The notes below the pieces were generated by a model that was not told where the DNA came from, did no database searches, and saw only the letters and a list, made by a program, of their open reading frames with translations. A stretch of 64,000 nucleotides of DNA. Source: Planctomycetales bacterium 71-10 (GTDB taxonomy: Bacteria; Planctomycetota; Planctomycetia; Isosphaerales; Isosphaeraceae). The position numbers and the translations under genes were made by a program. Below, in pieces: positions 28,398-36,982 of the stretch. Positions within the stretch are counted from its first letter, which is position 1. The number at the start of each line of letters is the position of its first letter. The DNA is taken from the NCBI GenBank assembly GCA_001898385.1, contig MKTT01000124.1, positions 1 through 64,000 of the forward strand, read 5' to 3'.

Positions 28398-29345
28398 ATG
28401 CCTCGCCCGCTTCGAACCGTCGTCGGCCGACTCCCCCAGATCCTCCTGATCGTCGGCGCGCTGGCGCTGATGCTCCGGACGGAGCGCTTCTTCACGCCCG
28501 GGACGCTCTCCAGCATCCTGACCCAGGCGAGCATCGTCGGCGTGCTGGCGATCGGCCAGGCGTTCGTGCTGATCGGCGGCGGCTTCGACCTCTCGCAAGG
28601 GGCGATGCTCGCGCTGGTGGCCGCGACTGTCGGCCGGCTGTCGCAGGAGGGCTGGAACCCGGCGCTCTGCCTCGCCGCGGCGCTGACGGCGGGCCTGCTG
28701 CTGGGCTCGATCAACGGGTTTTTCGTCTCGGTCGTGCGGACGAATCCGTTCGTCACGACGCTGAGCACGCTGCTGATCTTCCGCGGCGCCGCGTTCATCA
28801 TGCTCGAAGGCCGGCCGATCCCGGGTGTGAAGGTCTTCCAGGCGGTCGACTCGGGGTTCAAGCTGGGCGACGCCTTCGTCTCCTATCGCGGGGTGGTCTT
28901 CGCCGTCGCGGCCTTGCTGACGTGGATCGTCCTGAGGCGCACCGTGTTCGGCCAGCACGTCTACGCGCTGGGGGGGAACGCCGAGGCCGCCCGGCTGGCC
29001 GGCGTGCGGACGGTCCGGCTGCGGACGTGGACCTTCGCCCTCAGCGGCCTGGCGTCGGGCCTGGCGGCGATCCTCCTCCTGGGCTGGCTCCGCGTGGCCA
29101 AGTCCGACACGGCGACGGGCTACGAGTTGGACTCGATCGCCGCTTGCGTCGTCGGCGGCGTGTCGCTCCAGGGGGGCCGGGGGAGCGTGCTGGGGGCCGC
29201 GGCCGGCTGCCTGCTGCTCCAGGCGCTGCGGACCCAGATCACGATGAGCGGCTTCCCGGAGGAATACCGCACGTTCGTCACCGGACTGGTCATCCTCACC
29301 TTCGCCGCCGCCGACGCCCTCGCCCGCCGCGGCGAGCGGGCCTGA
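28398..29345 (+). CDS. Sugar ABC transporter permease (RbsC type, BPD_transp_2)
   Basis: The 315-residue membrane protein is predicted to have 8-10 transmembrane helices. Family features are FVLIGGGFDLSQGAMLAL, FVTTLSTLLIFRGAAFI, FGQHVYALGGNAEAARLAGV (the loop that contacts the ATPase) and the C-terminal SIAACVVGGVSLQGGRGSVLG. With the double ATPase encoded upstream it would form a CUT2 importer for a pentose, hexose or related solute. The ATG has GGGGA 7 nt upstream. A longer frame reading into the ATPase gene is not coding. Confidence 0.92.
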   Translation: MPRPLRTVVGRLPQILLIVGALALMLRTERFFTPGTLSSILTQASIVGVLAIGQAFVLIGGGFDLSQGAMLALVAATVGRLSQEGWNPALCLAAALTAGLLLGSINGFFVSVVRTNPFVTTLSTLLIFRGAAFIMLEGRPIPGVKVFQAVDSGFKLGDAFVSYRGVVFAVAALLTWIVLRRTVFGQHVYALGGNAEAARLAGVRTVRLRTWTFALSGLASGLAAILLLGWLRVAKSDTATGYELDSIAACVVGGVSLQGGRGSVLGAAAGCLLLQALRTQITMSGFPEEYRTFVTGLVILTFAAADALARRGERA

Positions 29346-29362
29346 ATCGAGGGAGTACGCCC

Positions 29363-29806
29363 ATGGACGCCAAGGCGATCACGCCGATCCTGAACGTCTC
29401 CGACCTCGCGAGCAGCTTCGCGTGGTTCGAAAAGCTGGGATGGAAGGCTCTGTGGGGTTGGGGCAGTCCGCCGACCTTCGGGGCCGTCGGCTCCGGCGAG
29501 TGCGAAATCTTCCTCTGCGTCGGCGCCCAGGGCTCCCGGGGCCACGGCGGCGGGGCCCCGACCTTCGGGGAGGGGGGCGACTCGGCCGCCGACAAGGGCT
29601 CGTGGATGTCGATCTGGGTTGACGACGTGGACGCCGTCCATAGGCGTTGCGTCGAGCAGGGGCTGGAGGTCTCCTTCCCCCCGACCGACATGCCGTGGGG
29701 CGTCCGGGAGATGCACGTCCGCCATCCCGACGGCCACGTCTTCCGGATCAGCCGGGGGATCGAGCGGATCGCGACGCACGGCGAGGGGGGCTTCTCGACG
29801 CCCTGA
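29363..29806 (+). CDS. VOC (glyoxalase/bleomycin resistance) superfamily protein
   Basis: The 147-residue protein has the two beta-alpha-beta-beta-beta halves of the vicinal oxygen chelate fold: ITPILNVSDLASSFAWFEKLGW at the start and IWVDDVDAVHRRCVEQGLEV...WGVREMHVRHPDGHVFRISRGIE at the end. Possible metal ligands are His and Glu in the second half; a catalytic role is not assigned. It starts 17 nt after the permease stop with GGGAG upstream, so it is probably cotranscribed with the ABC genes. Confidence 0.85.
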   Translation: MDAKAITPILNVSDLASSFAWFEKLGWKALWGWGSPPTFGAVGSGECEIFLCVGAQGSRGHGGGAPTFGEGGDSAADKGSWMSIWVDDVDAVHRRCVEQGLEVSFPPTDMPWGVREMHVRHPDGHVFRISRGIERIATHGEGGFSTP

Positions 29807-29914
29807 CCTCCGGTCGTCCCGCGTCCTCGCCGCCTGGCCTGGCCCGGTTCGCGACTTTCGCGTACCTTACGGCCGGTCTCCGTCTCGTCGGCCCCGCTTC
29901 CAGGGAGGGAAGCC

Positions 29915-30580
29915 GTGAAGATCCAGCACCCGCTGCTCATCGCGACGATCGGCTGCGTCGGCTCGCGGCTGATCCGCTCGCTGGGGAGGACGTGGGACTT
30001 CCACTTCCGCTACGAGGATCCGTCCGTCGACCCCGAGGTCGCCCGGCGCTCGGGGCAGAGGTACATCTACGCGTTCTTCCACGAGGTGATGCTCTTCCCG
30101 GCCTACTACTGGAACTGGCCGAGCATGCACATCCTCATCAGCGACCACCGCGACGGCGAGATGATCACGCAGGTCGTCAAGCGGCTGGGCTTCGGCGTGG
30201 TCCGCGGGTCGAGCACGCGCAACGGGGCTAGGGCCCTGCGCGAGATGACCTCGACCATCAAGGAAGGGAACCTCTGCGTCACGCCCGACGGCCCCCGCGG
30301 CCCGCGGCGGCACGTCCACCAGGGGATCGCGTACCTCGCCAGCCGGACGGGGCTCCCGGTGGTCGGGGCGGGGATGGCGTTCAAGGACTCGTGGCGGGCG
30401 AGGAGTTGGGACCGCTTCTGCATCCCCAAGCCGTACAGCAAGGCCGCCGCCGTCGCCCCCGCGCCGGTGTTCATCCCCCCCGACGCCGACCGCGACGCCC
30501 TCGAAGCCGGCCGCGCCGAGATCGAGCGGCGCATGCTCGCGGCGACGGACCAGGCGGAAGCCTGGGTCCGGAAGCTCTGA
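29915..30580 (+). CDS. DUF374 lysophospholipid acyltransferase-like protein
   Basis: The 221-residue protein matches the DUF374 family, related to glycerol-3-phosphate/lipid A acyltransferases. Key segments are YAFFHEVMLFPAYYW (His in the acyltransferase-like motif), ILISDHRDGEMITQVVKRLG, VVRGSSTRNGARALREM and CVTPDGPRGPRRHVHQGIAYLA. A membrane-proximal N-terminus is likely. The GTG start has AGGGAGGGAAG a few nt upstream. The gene is in a same-strand run from the ABC transporter to the DUF2752 gene. The acyl acceptor is unknown. Confidence 0.85.
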   Translation: MKIQHPLLIATIGCVGSRLIRSLGRTWDFHFRYEDPSVDPEVARRSGQRYIYAFFHEVMLFPAYYWNWPSMHILISDHRDGEMITQVVKRLGFGVVRGSSTRNGARALREMTSTIKEGNLCVTPDGPRGPRRHVHQGIAYLASRTGLPVVGAGMAFKDSWRARSWDRFCIPKPYSKAAAVAPAPVFIPPDADRDALEAGRAEIERRMLAATDQAEAWVRKL

Positions 30581-30686
30581 ATCGGGCTTGCGGGCGATCG
30601 GCCTTCCGGGTAGGTTGCCCCCGCATTTCCCGAGGATCCGCAGTCCGACGGCCGGCGTATCGGCGAGCCCTTTCGGACCTCCTGCG

Positions 30687-31304
30687 ATGAATCCGCCCGC
30701 TCCGAATCGACCCCTCTCGCAGCCGGTCCGATGGTCGCTCGCGGCCCTGGCGGTGGGACTGTTGCTCATGCTGGCGGTCGCCCGCCGGCTGGAGCCGGAC
30801 CCTCGGGGATTCGGCACGCACGAACAACTCGGGCTGACGCCCTGTCCGTTCCTCGCCGCGACCGGCCGATCCTGCCCCGCCTGCGGGGCGACGACCGCCG
30901 TGGCCGAGGTCGTCCGGGGGCGATGGTCCCGGGCGTGGCGGGCGAACCCGGCGGGGATGCTGCTGGGCGTCCTCGCGGGCCCGACGGCCGCCTGGCTGCT
31001 GGCGACGACCTGGATGCGGAGGCCCCTCGGCCCCCGCTCCCCCTGGACGCCGCCGGCCGCCCTGCTGGCCCTGCTGGTCGCGGTGGGTTCCGCATTCTGG
31101 TTGATGCGATTTCTTGACGGCGCGACGCCGGCCCCCGGGCCGAATCGGGTCGCGCCCGAACCAAGGAAGGAGGGGGCCAAGGATGTTCCCCCGTACGATG
31201 ACGAGGATGCGACGTCTCGCCGCCCCGGCCCTGGCCGTCGGCCTGCTCCTGACCATGACGGGCTGCGACCCCCGCACGATCTTCTACTTCCTCCAGCCGA
31301 ATGA
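30687..31304 (+). CDS. DUF2752 membrane protein
   Basis: The 205-residue protein has the DUF2752 hallmark CPFLAATGRSCPACGATTAVAEVVRGRWSRAWRANPAG (here residues about 50-90), with cysteines around the ACGAT motif and three or four membrane segments. The C-terminal 60 residues are polar, Pro/Arg-rich and overlap the next gene by 122 nt in another frame; this tail is probably dispensable. The start ATG is chosen because the frame upstream (from 30588) has no likeness to the family. Function unknown. Confidence 0.75.
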   Translation: MNPPAPNRPLSQPVRWSLAALAVGLLLMLAVARRLEPDPRGFGTHEQLGLTPCPFLAATGRSCPACGATTAVAEVVRGRWSRAWRANPAGMLLGVLAGPTAAWLLATTWMRRPLGPRSPWTPPAALLALLVAVGSAFWLMRFLDGATPAPGPNRVAPEPRKEGAKDVPPYDDEDATSRRPGPGRRPAPDHDGLRPPHDLLLPPAE

Positions 31305-31893
31305 GCCCACGATCCCGGCCCCGGGCCCCTCGCTCAAGAACAAGAAGGTCGTCGTCCTCACCTCGGCCGACCCCACCACCCTCGCCCAGTACCCCGGCCT
31401 GGAGCGCGACCTGGGCCGCCAGTTCGTCAAGAACCTGCGCAAGAACAAGAAGATCACCGTCGTCGACACCGAGAAGGTCTCGGACTGGGTCCAGGGCCAC
31501 CCCAACTGGTCCGACCCGGTCGAAGCGGCCCGCGACTTCGAAGCCGACGTCGTCATCGTCCTGGAGGTCGAGCAGTTCCGCACCCGCCACCCGGGCGACC
31601 TCAACGTCCTCCAGGGCTCGTCCAAGGTCCACATCCAGGCGTTCGAGCTGAAGCACCCCACCAACAGCAAGGGGAAGCCGATGACGGACCAGGAGAAGGA
31701 ATCCGAGTCGATCTACGACGACTACTGCGAGACCGAGTTCCCCCGCCGCGGCCCCATCCCGATGGACTCCGGCGTCGGCGAGCCCACCTTCAAGAGCAAG
31801 CTCCTCCAGATCGTCTCCAACGAGTGCTCCTGGCACTTCGTCGAACACCTCCAGGCCGACATGATCGAGGACGTCCGCTTCAACGGGCGCTGA
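31183..31893 (+). CDS. Hypothetical lipoprotein
   Basis: The 236-residue protein has a lipoprotein signal (RRLAAPALAVGLLLTMTGCD, lipidated Cys) and a soluble part beginning KNKKVVVLTSADPTTLAQYPGLERDL. The pattern of a short strand, helix and FVKNLRKNKKITVVD resembles the nucleotide-free periplasmic folds of the CsgG/TolB-N type, but I cannot assign it. The start ATG at 31183 has a strong GGAAGGAGGGG upstream; two further in-frame ATGs follow within 24 nt. It overlaps the DUF2752 gene by 122 nt in a different frame. Confidence 0.75.
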   Translation: MFPRTMTRMRRLAAPALAVGLLLTMTGCDPRTIFYFLQPNEPTIPAPGPSLKNKKVVVLTSADPTTLAQYPGLERDLGRQFVKNLRKNKKITVVDTEKVSDWVQGHPNWSDPVEAARDFEADVVIVLEVEQFRTRHPGDLNVLQGSSKVHIQAFELKHPTNSKGKPMTDQEKESESIYDDYCETEFPRRGPIPMDSGVGEPTFKSKLLQIVSNECSWHFVEHLQADMIEDVRFNGR

Positions 31894-31928
31894 CCCCCGC
31901 GACCAACCTCATCCGGCATCTCCTACAT

Positions 31929-32165
31929 CCCCCTCCCGCCGGGAGGGGGTGGCCCGGAGGGCCGGGTGAGGGTCGTCGGGTCTCGGGACGGCCGCGGCGA
32001 TCGAACCCTTCTCCCCTTGAGGGAGAAGGTGGCCCGGAGGGCCGGATGAGGGGTGGCGCGGCCGAGGGCCTGGGACTTCGAGGTCGATTCGGATTGGATG
32101 AAGCGACGCCGTTCGACCCCTCATCCGGCCTTCGGCCACCTTCTCCCTCAAGGGGAGAAGGCCGT
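31929..32165. repeat. Palindromic dispersed element, copy B (compound)
   Basis: Three units are visible: a variant at 31929-31975, a clear unit at 32009-32055 and an inverted one at 32118-32162. The last two share CTTCTCCC/GGGAGAAG hairpins plus TGGCC...GGATGAGGGG and form an inverted pair around about 60 bp. A decayed further unit may lie at 32220-32260. The 31894-32319 gap between convergent genes holds nothing else. Confidence 0.75.
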
Positions 32166-32319
32166 CGTCGTCGGTCTGCTTGTGCGTCTCGCGCCCGCAT
32201 GCCCTCCGCGCATCCGGCGACCCTCACCCGCCGCGGCTCAGCCGCCCTCTCCCGGCGGATGAAGGGACGGTCCCGGGCCGCCCGAATCTCGCTCATCACC
32301 CGTCGTCGCTTCGATCATC

Positions 32320-33333
32320 TCAGCGATACAGCGCCGCCTTGCCCAGCTCGGCCCGGATCCGCTCGACCTCGATCGGGTCGTTGACCGCGTTGTCGGGCCG
32401 GCGTCCGGACAGGACGTTGAGGACGTCGCGGGCGACCATCGTCGCCATGTTGCGCAGGCCCTCCTCGGTCTGCGCCGCGCTGTGCGGGGTGAGCATCACG
32501 TCGCGACGACCGATCAGCGGGTGGTCGGGCGGCGGGGGCTCGACGTCGAACACGTCGGCCCCGTAGCCCCAGAGCAGGCGGGCGTCGAGCGCGTCGGCGA
32601 CGGCCTCCTCGTCGACGACCGGCCCGCGGCAGGTGTTGAGGAGGATGCACCCCTCCTTCACCTGCGCCAGCGCGGCGCGGTCCATCATCCGTCGGGTGCT
32701 CGCGTCGAGCGGGACGTGGAGGCTGACGTAGTCGGACTCGCGGAGGAGTTCCTCGTAGGTGGCCCGGACGGCGCCGGCGCGGAGTTCGGCCTCCTCGGGG
32801 GCCTGGACGATGTCGTGGTAGAGGACGCGCATCCCGAAGGCCAGGCGGCACGTCTCGCCCAGCCGCTTGCCGATCCGGCCGAAGCCGACGATCCCGAGAG
32901 TCCGCCCCTGGATCTCGCGCCCCTTCATCGACGTCCGCGCGGCGTAGTTGCCCGCCTCAAGCTCCTTCATCATGGCCGGGAAATGCTTGGAGAGGCCGAT
33001 CATCATCGCGACGGCGTGCTCGACCACGTCCTGCGTGTTCGCGCCCGGGGTGTAGACGACCTGGATCCCGCGCGCGGTGGCGGCGGGGACGTCGATGTGG
33101 TCGAAGCCGACGCCGTGGCGGCCGACGACGCGGAGCTTCGGGCCCCAGTCGAGCACCTGGGCGTCGACCTTCCCCGCCGTCCGGGTGATGATCGCGTCGG
33201 CGTCCCTCGCGGCGGCCTCCACCGCCGCCCGATCCTTGGGGTCGACCATCCGGACCTCGGCGGCCTCGCGCACGAGCCGCAGGCCGGCCTCGTCCATGCT
33301 GGTCAACATCAGAACGATCGGCCGGTCCGGCAT
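32320..33333 (-). CDS. D-2-hydroxyacid dehydrogenase (SerA-like, no ACT domain)
   Basis: The 337-residue NAD-dependent enzyme has the nucleotide-binding GIVGFGRIGKRLGE and the catalytic triad Arg (NTCRGPVVDEEA), Glu (FDVEPPPPDHP) and His (LTPHSA). Substrate-side segments are VVGRHGVGFDHIDVPAA and VYTPGANTQDVVEHAV. It lacks the C-terminal ACT regulatory domain of classical SerA, so the substrate could be 3-phosphoglycerate or another 2-hydroxyacid. The ATG at 33333 (MPDRPIVLMLTSMDEAGL) is preferred over upstream starts. It is divergent from a membrane glycosyltransferase gene. Confidence 0.9.
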   Translation of the reverse strand: MPDRPIVLMLTSMDEAGLRLVREAAEVRMVDPKDRAAVEAAARDADAIITRTAGKVDAQVLDWGPKLRVVGRHGVGFDHIDVPAATARGIQVVYTPGANTQDVVEHAVAMMIGLSKHFPAMMKELEAGNYAARTSMKGREIQGRTLGIVGFGRIGKRLGETCRLAFGMRVLYHDIVQAPEEAELRAGAVRATYEELLRESDYVSLHVPLDASTRRMMDRAALAQVKEGCILLNTCRGPVVDEEAVADALDARLLWGYGADVFDVEPPPPDHPLIGRRDVMLTPHSAAQTEEGLRNMATMVARDVLNVLSGRRPDNAVNDPIEVERIRAELGKAALYR

Positions 33334-33460
33334 GGCGAGGGGTCCGAAGGGCAGGGGGCGTCGGCGGGATGCGTCGCTGACGCCCGAGGATCGAGGGACT
33401 ATCATGGGGAGAGCCCGGACGTCGTCGCCGGGTTCGGATGTCCCCAGGATAAGTCGCGAC

Positions 33461-34660
33461 ATGACCAGTGACAATCGGTGGGCGCGACGGGGCCCCGCGC
33501 TGGCGGCGCTGGCGGCGGCGCTGGCGAGGCTGGCCGTGATCCTCGGCGACGGCGCACGGTTCGACGACCCGGACAATTATTTGCCCCTCGCCCGCGCCGT
33601 CGCTTCGGGCGAGGGCCTCGTCTTCAAGGGCCGCGCGACCGCCTACCGGCCGCCGCTCTATCCGATGGTCCTCGCCCCATGGGTCGCCGTCGAGGGGGAT
33701 CGGCCCCGGGTCGGCCTGACACTGCTGCACGTCGCGCTCGGGGCCGGGACCGCCGCGCTCGCGGTCGTCGCGATGCGACGCCTGGGCGCAACGCCCCGCC
33801 GCGCGGCCGTCGCGGGGCTGATCGTCGCCTACGACCCGGTGCTGGCCTGGCAGGCGAAGTCGGTGATGACCGAGACGCTGACGGCCTTCCTCGTCGCCCT
33901 CGCGACGGCCGCCGCCGCGGGGCGTCGCCCGCTCGCCGCCGGCGCGGCGCTGGGGCTCGCGAGCCTCGGCCGGCCCAGCACGCTCCCGGGCGCGAGCCTC
34001 GTCGTCCTGGCCACGGCCCTGCTCGGGCCGGGAGGGCCTCGCGAACGCCTGCGGCGCTCCGCGGTCCTGGCGCTGGGCGTCGCAGGCGTCCTGCTCCCCT
34101 GGGGCGTTCGGAACCGGCTGGCGATGGGCGAATTCGTCTTCACCACGACCCACGGCGGCTACACGCTGGCCCTGGCCAACAACGAGGTCTATTACCGCCA
34201 GGTGCTCGACGGACCGGCCGGGACCGTCTGGACCGGGCCCGAACAGCAGGCGTGGTGGGACGCCGTCAACCTCCGGATGGCGTCCCTCCCCGAGCCCGAG
34301 GCCGATCGCCGGCTCCGCGACGAGGTCGTCGACCTGGCCCGTCGCGAGCCCCGGACGTTCGCCCGCGCCTGCCTCGCCCGCCTGGCCACGTTCTGGAGCC
34401 CGCTCCCGGCGGCCGGGGTCTATTCGACGAAGGCGAGGCTGGCCACCTTCCTCTGGACGGCGCCGCTCTGGTGCGCCCTGATCCTCGGCCTGGCGCGTCC
34501 CGAGTCTCGAAGCTGGCCGGGCCTCATCGCGCCGGCCCTGATCGTCGGCCTGACGGCCGTCCACGCCTTCTACTGGACCGACCTGCGCATGAGGGCACCG
34601 ATCGTCCCGGCGATCGCCGTCGTCGCCGCCTCGGCGTCCCTCGGCCGGCGGCGGGCGTAG
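33461..34660 (+). CDS. Membrane glycosyltransferase (GT39/ArnT-like, GT-C fold)
   Basis: The 399-residue polytopic protein has an acidic first loop (DGARFDDPDNYLPLARAVASG, containing the DxD-like catalytic pair seen in GT-C enzymes) followed by RPPLYPMVLAPW and many membrane helices. Such proteins transfer sugars from polyprenyl-phosphate donors to lipids or proteins at the outer face of the inner membrane. The ATG is the first of the frame with no clear SD. Its end is only 4 nt from the end of the convergent GT2-GtrA gene. Confidence 0.7.
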   Translation: MTSDNRWARRGPALAALAAALARLAVILGDGARFDDPDNYLPLARAVASGEGLVFKGRATAYRPPLYPMVLAPWVAVEGDRPRVGLTLLHVALGAGTAALAVVAMRRLGATPRRAAVAGLIVAYDPVLAWQAKSVMTETLTAFLVALATAAAAGRRPLAAGAALGLASLGRPSTLPGASLVVLATALLGPGGPRERLRRSAVLALGVAGVLLPWGVRNRLAMGEFVFTTTHGGYTLALANNEVYYRQVLDGPAGTVWTGPEQQAWWDAVNLRMASLPEPEADRRLRDEVVDLARREPRTFARACLARLATFWSPLPAAGVYSTKARLATFLWTAPLWCALILGLARPESRSWPGLIAPALIVGLTAVHAFYWTDLRMRAPIVPAIAVVAASASLGRRRA

Positions 34661-34664
34661 CCGC

Positions 34665-35798
34665 TCAGACGAGCGCCTTCTCCTGCTCCGAGGGGTTGGG
34701 GGCCGGCTTGCGGCGGAAGACGATCCAGCGCGACATCGAGAAGCTGATGCCGGTGGCCACCACGATCCCCACCACGGCCGCGGCGAGTCGGTGCCGGGCG
34801 AAGACGTCGAAGCGGCTGGGGAGGTAGAGCCTCAGCGTCAGGCTCACCGCGATCCCCAGCGCATTGCCCAGCGCGTAGGTGAAGTATTGCCGGACGATCG
34901 ACCCGTGTCGGGTGTCGTTGAAGGTCAGCCGGCGATTGAGGGCGAAGTTCCACGTCATCGCCGCCCAGATCGACAGGCAGCCGGCGACGAACATCGCCCC
35001 GTGGGCCCCCTCCGCCGCCTCGCCCGCCGAGCCGAAGCCGAGCGACGCGAACAGCCAGAGCAGGATGCCGTAGAGCGACAGGTCGACCACCATCCCCGAC
35101 GCGCCTACGACGCAGAACTGGATCAGCCGCGACAGCGTCCCGAAGCGATGGTCGAGCACCCGCTTGAGCTGGCGCAGGTCGTCCAGGCCGATCGCGTCGA
35201 TCCGTCGCTTGTCTTCGGCGCCGGTGTTCACCGGGACGTCCAGCAGCGTCCCCGAGCACCACGTCAGGACGTCGAGCAGGATGAGCGATCCCGAGACCGC
35301 GGGGGACTCCGCGACGAGCGAGTGCACGGCCGAGCGCCGCATCGCCGCCAGCCCGGAGAGGCCGTCCGACGTCCCCAGGGCCAGGCGGCCCAGGATGGCC
35401 AGCGTCCGGCCCCGCACGCCCCCGAGGCTCCAGAGCTTCCGCCCGCTCCTCGGCACGCCGACCACCAGGTCGGCCCCGCTCTCGCGCAGCGAGTCGATCA
35501 CCTGGAGGATCGCCTCCGGCGCGTACTCGCGCGTGGGATCGAGCACGATCAGGACGTCGCCCTGCGCCGCCGCCAGCCCCTGGCGCAGCAGGCTGACGTG
35601 GTTCGCGGCGTCGTCGACCACCTGGATCATCGGGTGGACGGCGAGGGAAAGCCGGTCGGTCGGCGCCCGATCGGCGAAGACGACCTCGACCGCCTCGACG
35701 CCCCCCCGTTCCATCAGGAGGCGCTGGTAGGTCGCCAGCTCGCCGTTGCGGAACGGCTCGTCCCGGGTGGCGGGGACGATCAGGCTGATGCGGCTCAT
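34665..35798 (-). CDS. GT2-like glycosyltransferase fused to a GtrA membrane domain
   Basis: The 377-residue protein combines an N-terminal GT-A-like transferase (SLIVPATRDEPFRN, GDVLIVLDPTREYAPEAI as a dolichol-phosphate mannose synthase-like core) with a C-terminal four-helix GtrA domain from about residue 235 (LIQFCVVGASGMVVDLSLYG, WNFALNRRLTFND, YALGNALGIAVS). The combination resembles polyprenyl-phosphate sugar synthases plus flippase-like partner. The catalytic region is shorter and more divergent than in classical GT2 enzymes. It lies 37 nt downstream of mnmA on the same strand and converges with the GT39-like gene, so the two may serve one glycosylation route. Confidence 0.8.
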   Translation of the reverse strand: MSRISLIVPATRDEPFRNGELATYQRLLMERGGVEAVEVVFADRAPTDRLSLAVHPMIQVVDDAANHVSLLRQGLAAAQGDVLIVLDPTREYAPEAILQVIDSLRESGADLVVGVPRSGRKLWSLGGVRGRTLAILGRLALGTSDGLSGLAAMRRSAVHSLVAESPAVSGSLILLDVLTWCSGTLLDVPVNTGAEDKRRIDAIGLDDLRQLKRVLDHRFGTLSRLIQFCVVGASGMVVDLSLYGILLWLFASLGFGSAGEAAEGAHGAMFVAGCLSIWAAMTWNFALNRRLTFNDTRHGSIVRQYFTYALGNALGIAVSLTLRLYLPSRFDVFARHRLAAAVVGIVVATGISFSMSRWIVFRRKPAPNPSEQEKALV

Positions 35799-35835
35799 CG
35801 GCTGGGTCCTGAAATCCTCTCGTCGCGAGCCCGGC

Positions 35836-36915
35836 TCAGTCGACGAGCGGGGCGTCGATCCATCCTCCGCCGAGCACCATATCGTCCTGGTAGAGCGTGA
35901 CGACCTGGCCGGGGGCCACGGCCGGCTGGGGCTCGTCGAACCGGACCCGCACGCGGCCGTCCGGCAGCGGCTCGGCCGTCGCGGCGGTCGCCCGGTGGCG
36001 GGCGCGGATCTGGGCCAGGCAGCGCGTCGGGCCGTCGGGGGCCGGGCCCTGCCAGTTGAATCGCGAGGCTTCAAGCCCCACGCGCGCCAGCGACTCCCTC
36101 TTGCCCACCGTCACCGTGCGCGACAGGGGCTCGATCTGCACGACGTAGCGCGGCTCGCCGACCGCGAGGCCCAGGCCCCGGCGCTGGCCGACGGTGAACT
36201 TCTCGATGCCGTCGTGCTCGCGCAAGACCCGGCCGTCCTCGTCGATCAGCCGGCCCGAGGTCTCCGCATCGGGGCGGCGGCGGCGGACGAAGCCGAGGTA
36301 GTCGTCGTCGGGGACGAAGCAGATCTCCTGGCTCTCGGCCTTGTCGTGGACGGGCAGGTCCCGGTCTCGGGCCACGGCGCGGACGTCGGCCTTGGCCAGC
36401 TCGCCGACGGGGAACAGGATCCGGTCGAGGATCTCGCGCGAGAGGCCGGAGAGGACGTAGGACTGGTCCTTATCGCGGTCGACGCCGCGGGCGACCCGGC
36501 GGGTGCCGTCGGCGGCGACGGCGATCCGGGCGTAGTGGCCGGTGGCCACGAAGTCGGCCCCGACCTGCTTGCCGTACTCCCACAGCCGGCCGAACTTCAG
36601 CCAGATGTTGCACATCACGCAGGGGTTCGGCGTGCGGCCCGCGAAGTACTCGTCGGCGAAATAGTCCTGAATCCGGCCGAAATCGTCCTCGAAGTCGAGG
36701 ACGTAGAACGGGACGTCCAGCCGGTCGGCGACGCGCCGGGCGTCGACGGCGTCGGCGACGGAGCAGCAGGTCTTGGCCCGGCGCTCCTCGGACTCGCCGT
36801 GGGAGCCGGTGCGCATGAAGAGCCCCACGACGTCGTAGCCGTCCGCCTTCAGCAGGTGGGCGGCCACGGAGCTGTCGACGCCGCCGCTCATCGCCAGGAC
36901 GACGCGCCGGGGCAT
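35836..36915 (-). CDS. mnmA: tRNA-specific 2-thiouridylase MnmA
   Basis: The 359-residue enzyme thiolates U34 of Lys, Glu and Gln tRNAs. The PP-loop SGGVDSS is near the N-terminus (AMSGGVDSSVAAHLL), with the catalytic cysteine pair in NPCVMCN and ESQEICFVPDDDY. FATGHYARI-like VATGHYARIAV and KFTVGQRRGLG are also typical. It would receive sulfur via a cysteine desulfurase; one is encoded at 51.1 kb. The start ATG (MPRRVVLAMSGG) fits the family. It is 67 nt downstream of rplS and probably the end of the ffh-rpsP-trmD-rplS unit. Confidence 0.96.
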   Translation of the reverse strand: MPRRVVLAMSGGVDSSVAAHLLKADGYDVVGLFMRTGSHGESEERRAKTCCSVADAVDARRVADRLDVPFYVLDFEDDFGRIQDYFADEYFAGRTPNPCVMCNIWLKFGRLWEYGKQVGADFVATGHYARIAVAADGTRRVARGVDRDKDQSYVLSGLSREILDRILFPVGELAKADVRAVARDRDLPVHDKAESQEICFVPDDDYLGFVRRRRPDAETSGRLIDEDGRVLREHDGIEKFTVGQRRGLGLAVGEPRYVVQIEPLSRTVTVGKRESLARVGLEASRFNWQGPAPDGPTRCLAQIRARHRATAATAEPLPDGRVRVRFDEPQPAVAPGQVVTLYQDDMVLGGGWIDAPLVD

Positions 36916-36982
36916 GGTCTCGGGGCTCCCGTGGGAAGGGGCGGCCGCGGCGGCCGGGGGGCCGGCCGCCGCGGCGCGGGGG

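Noticed and set aside
28181..32165. The repeat copies as CRISPR repeats
   Set aside because: Copies are long, palindromic and kilobases apart, without regular spacers or cas genes.
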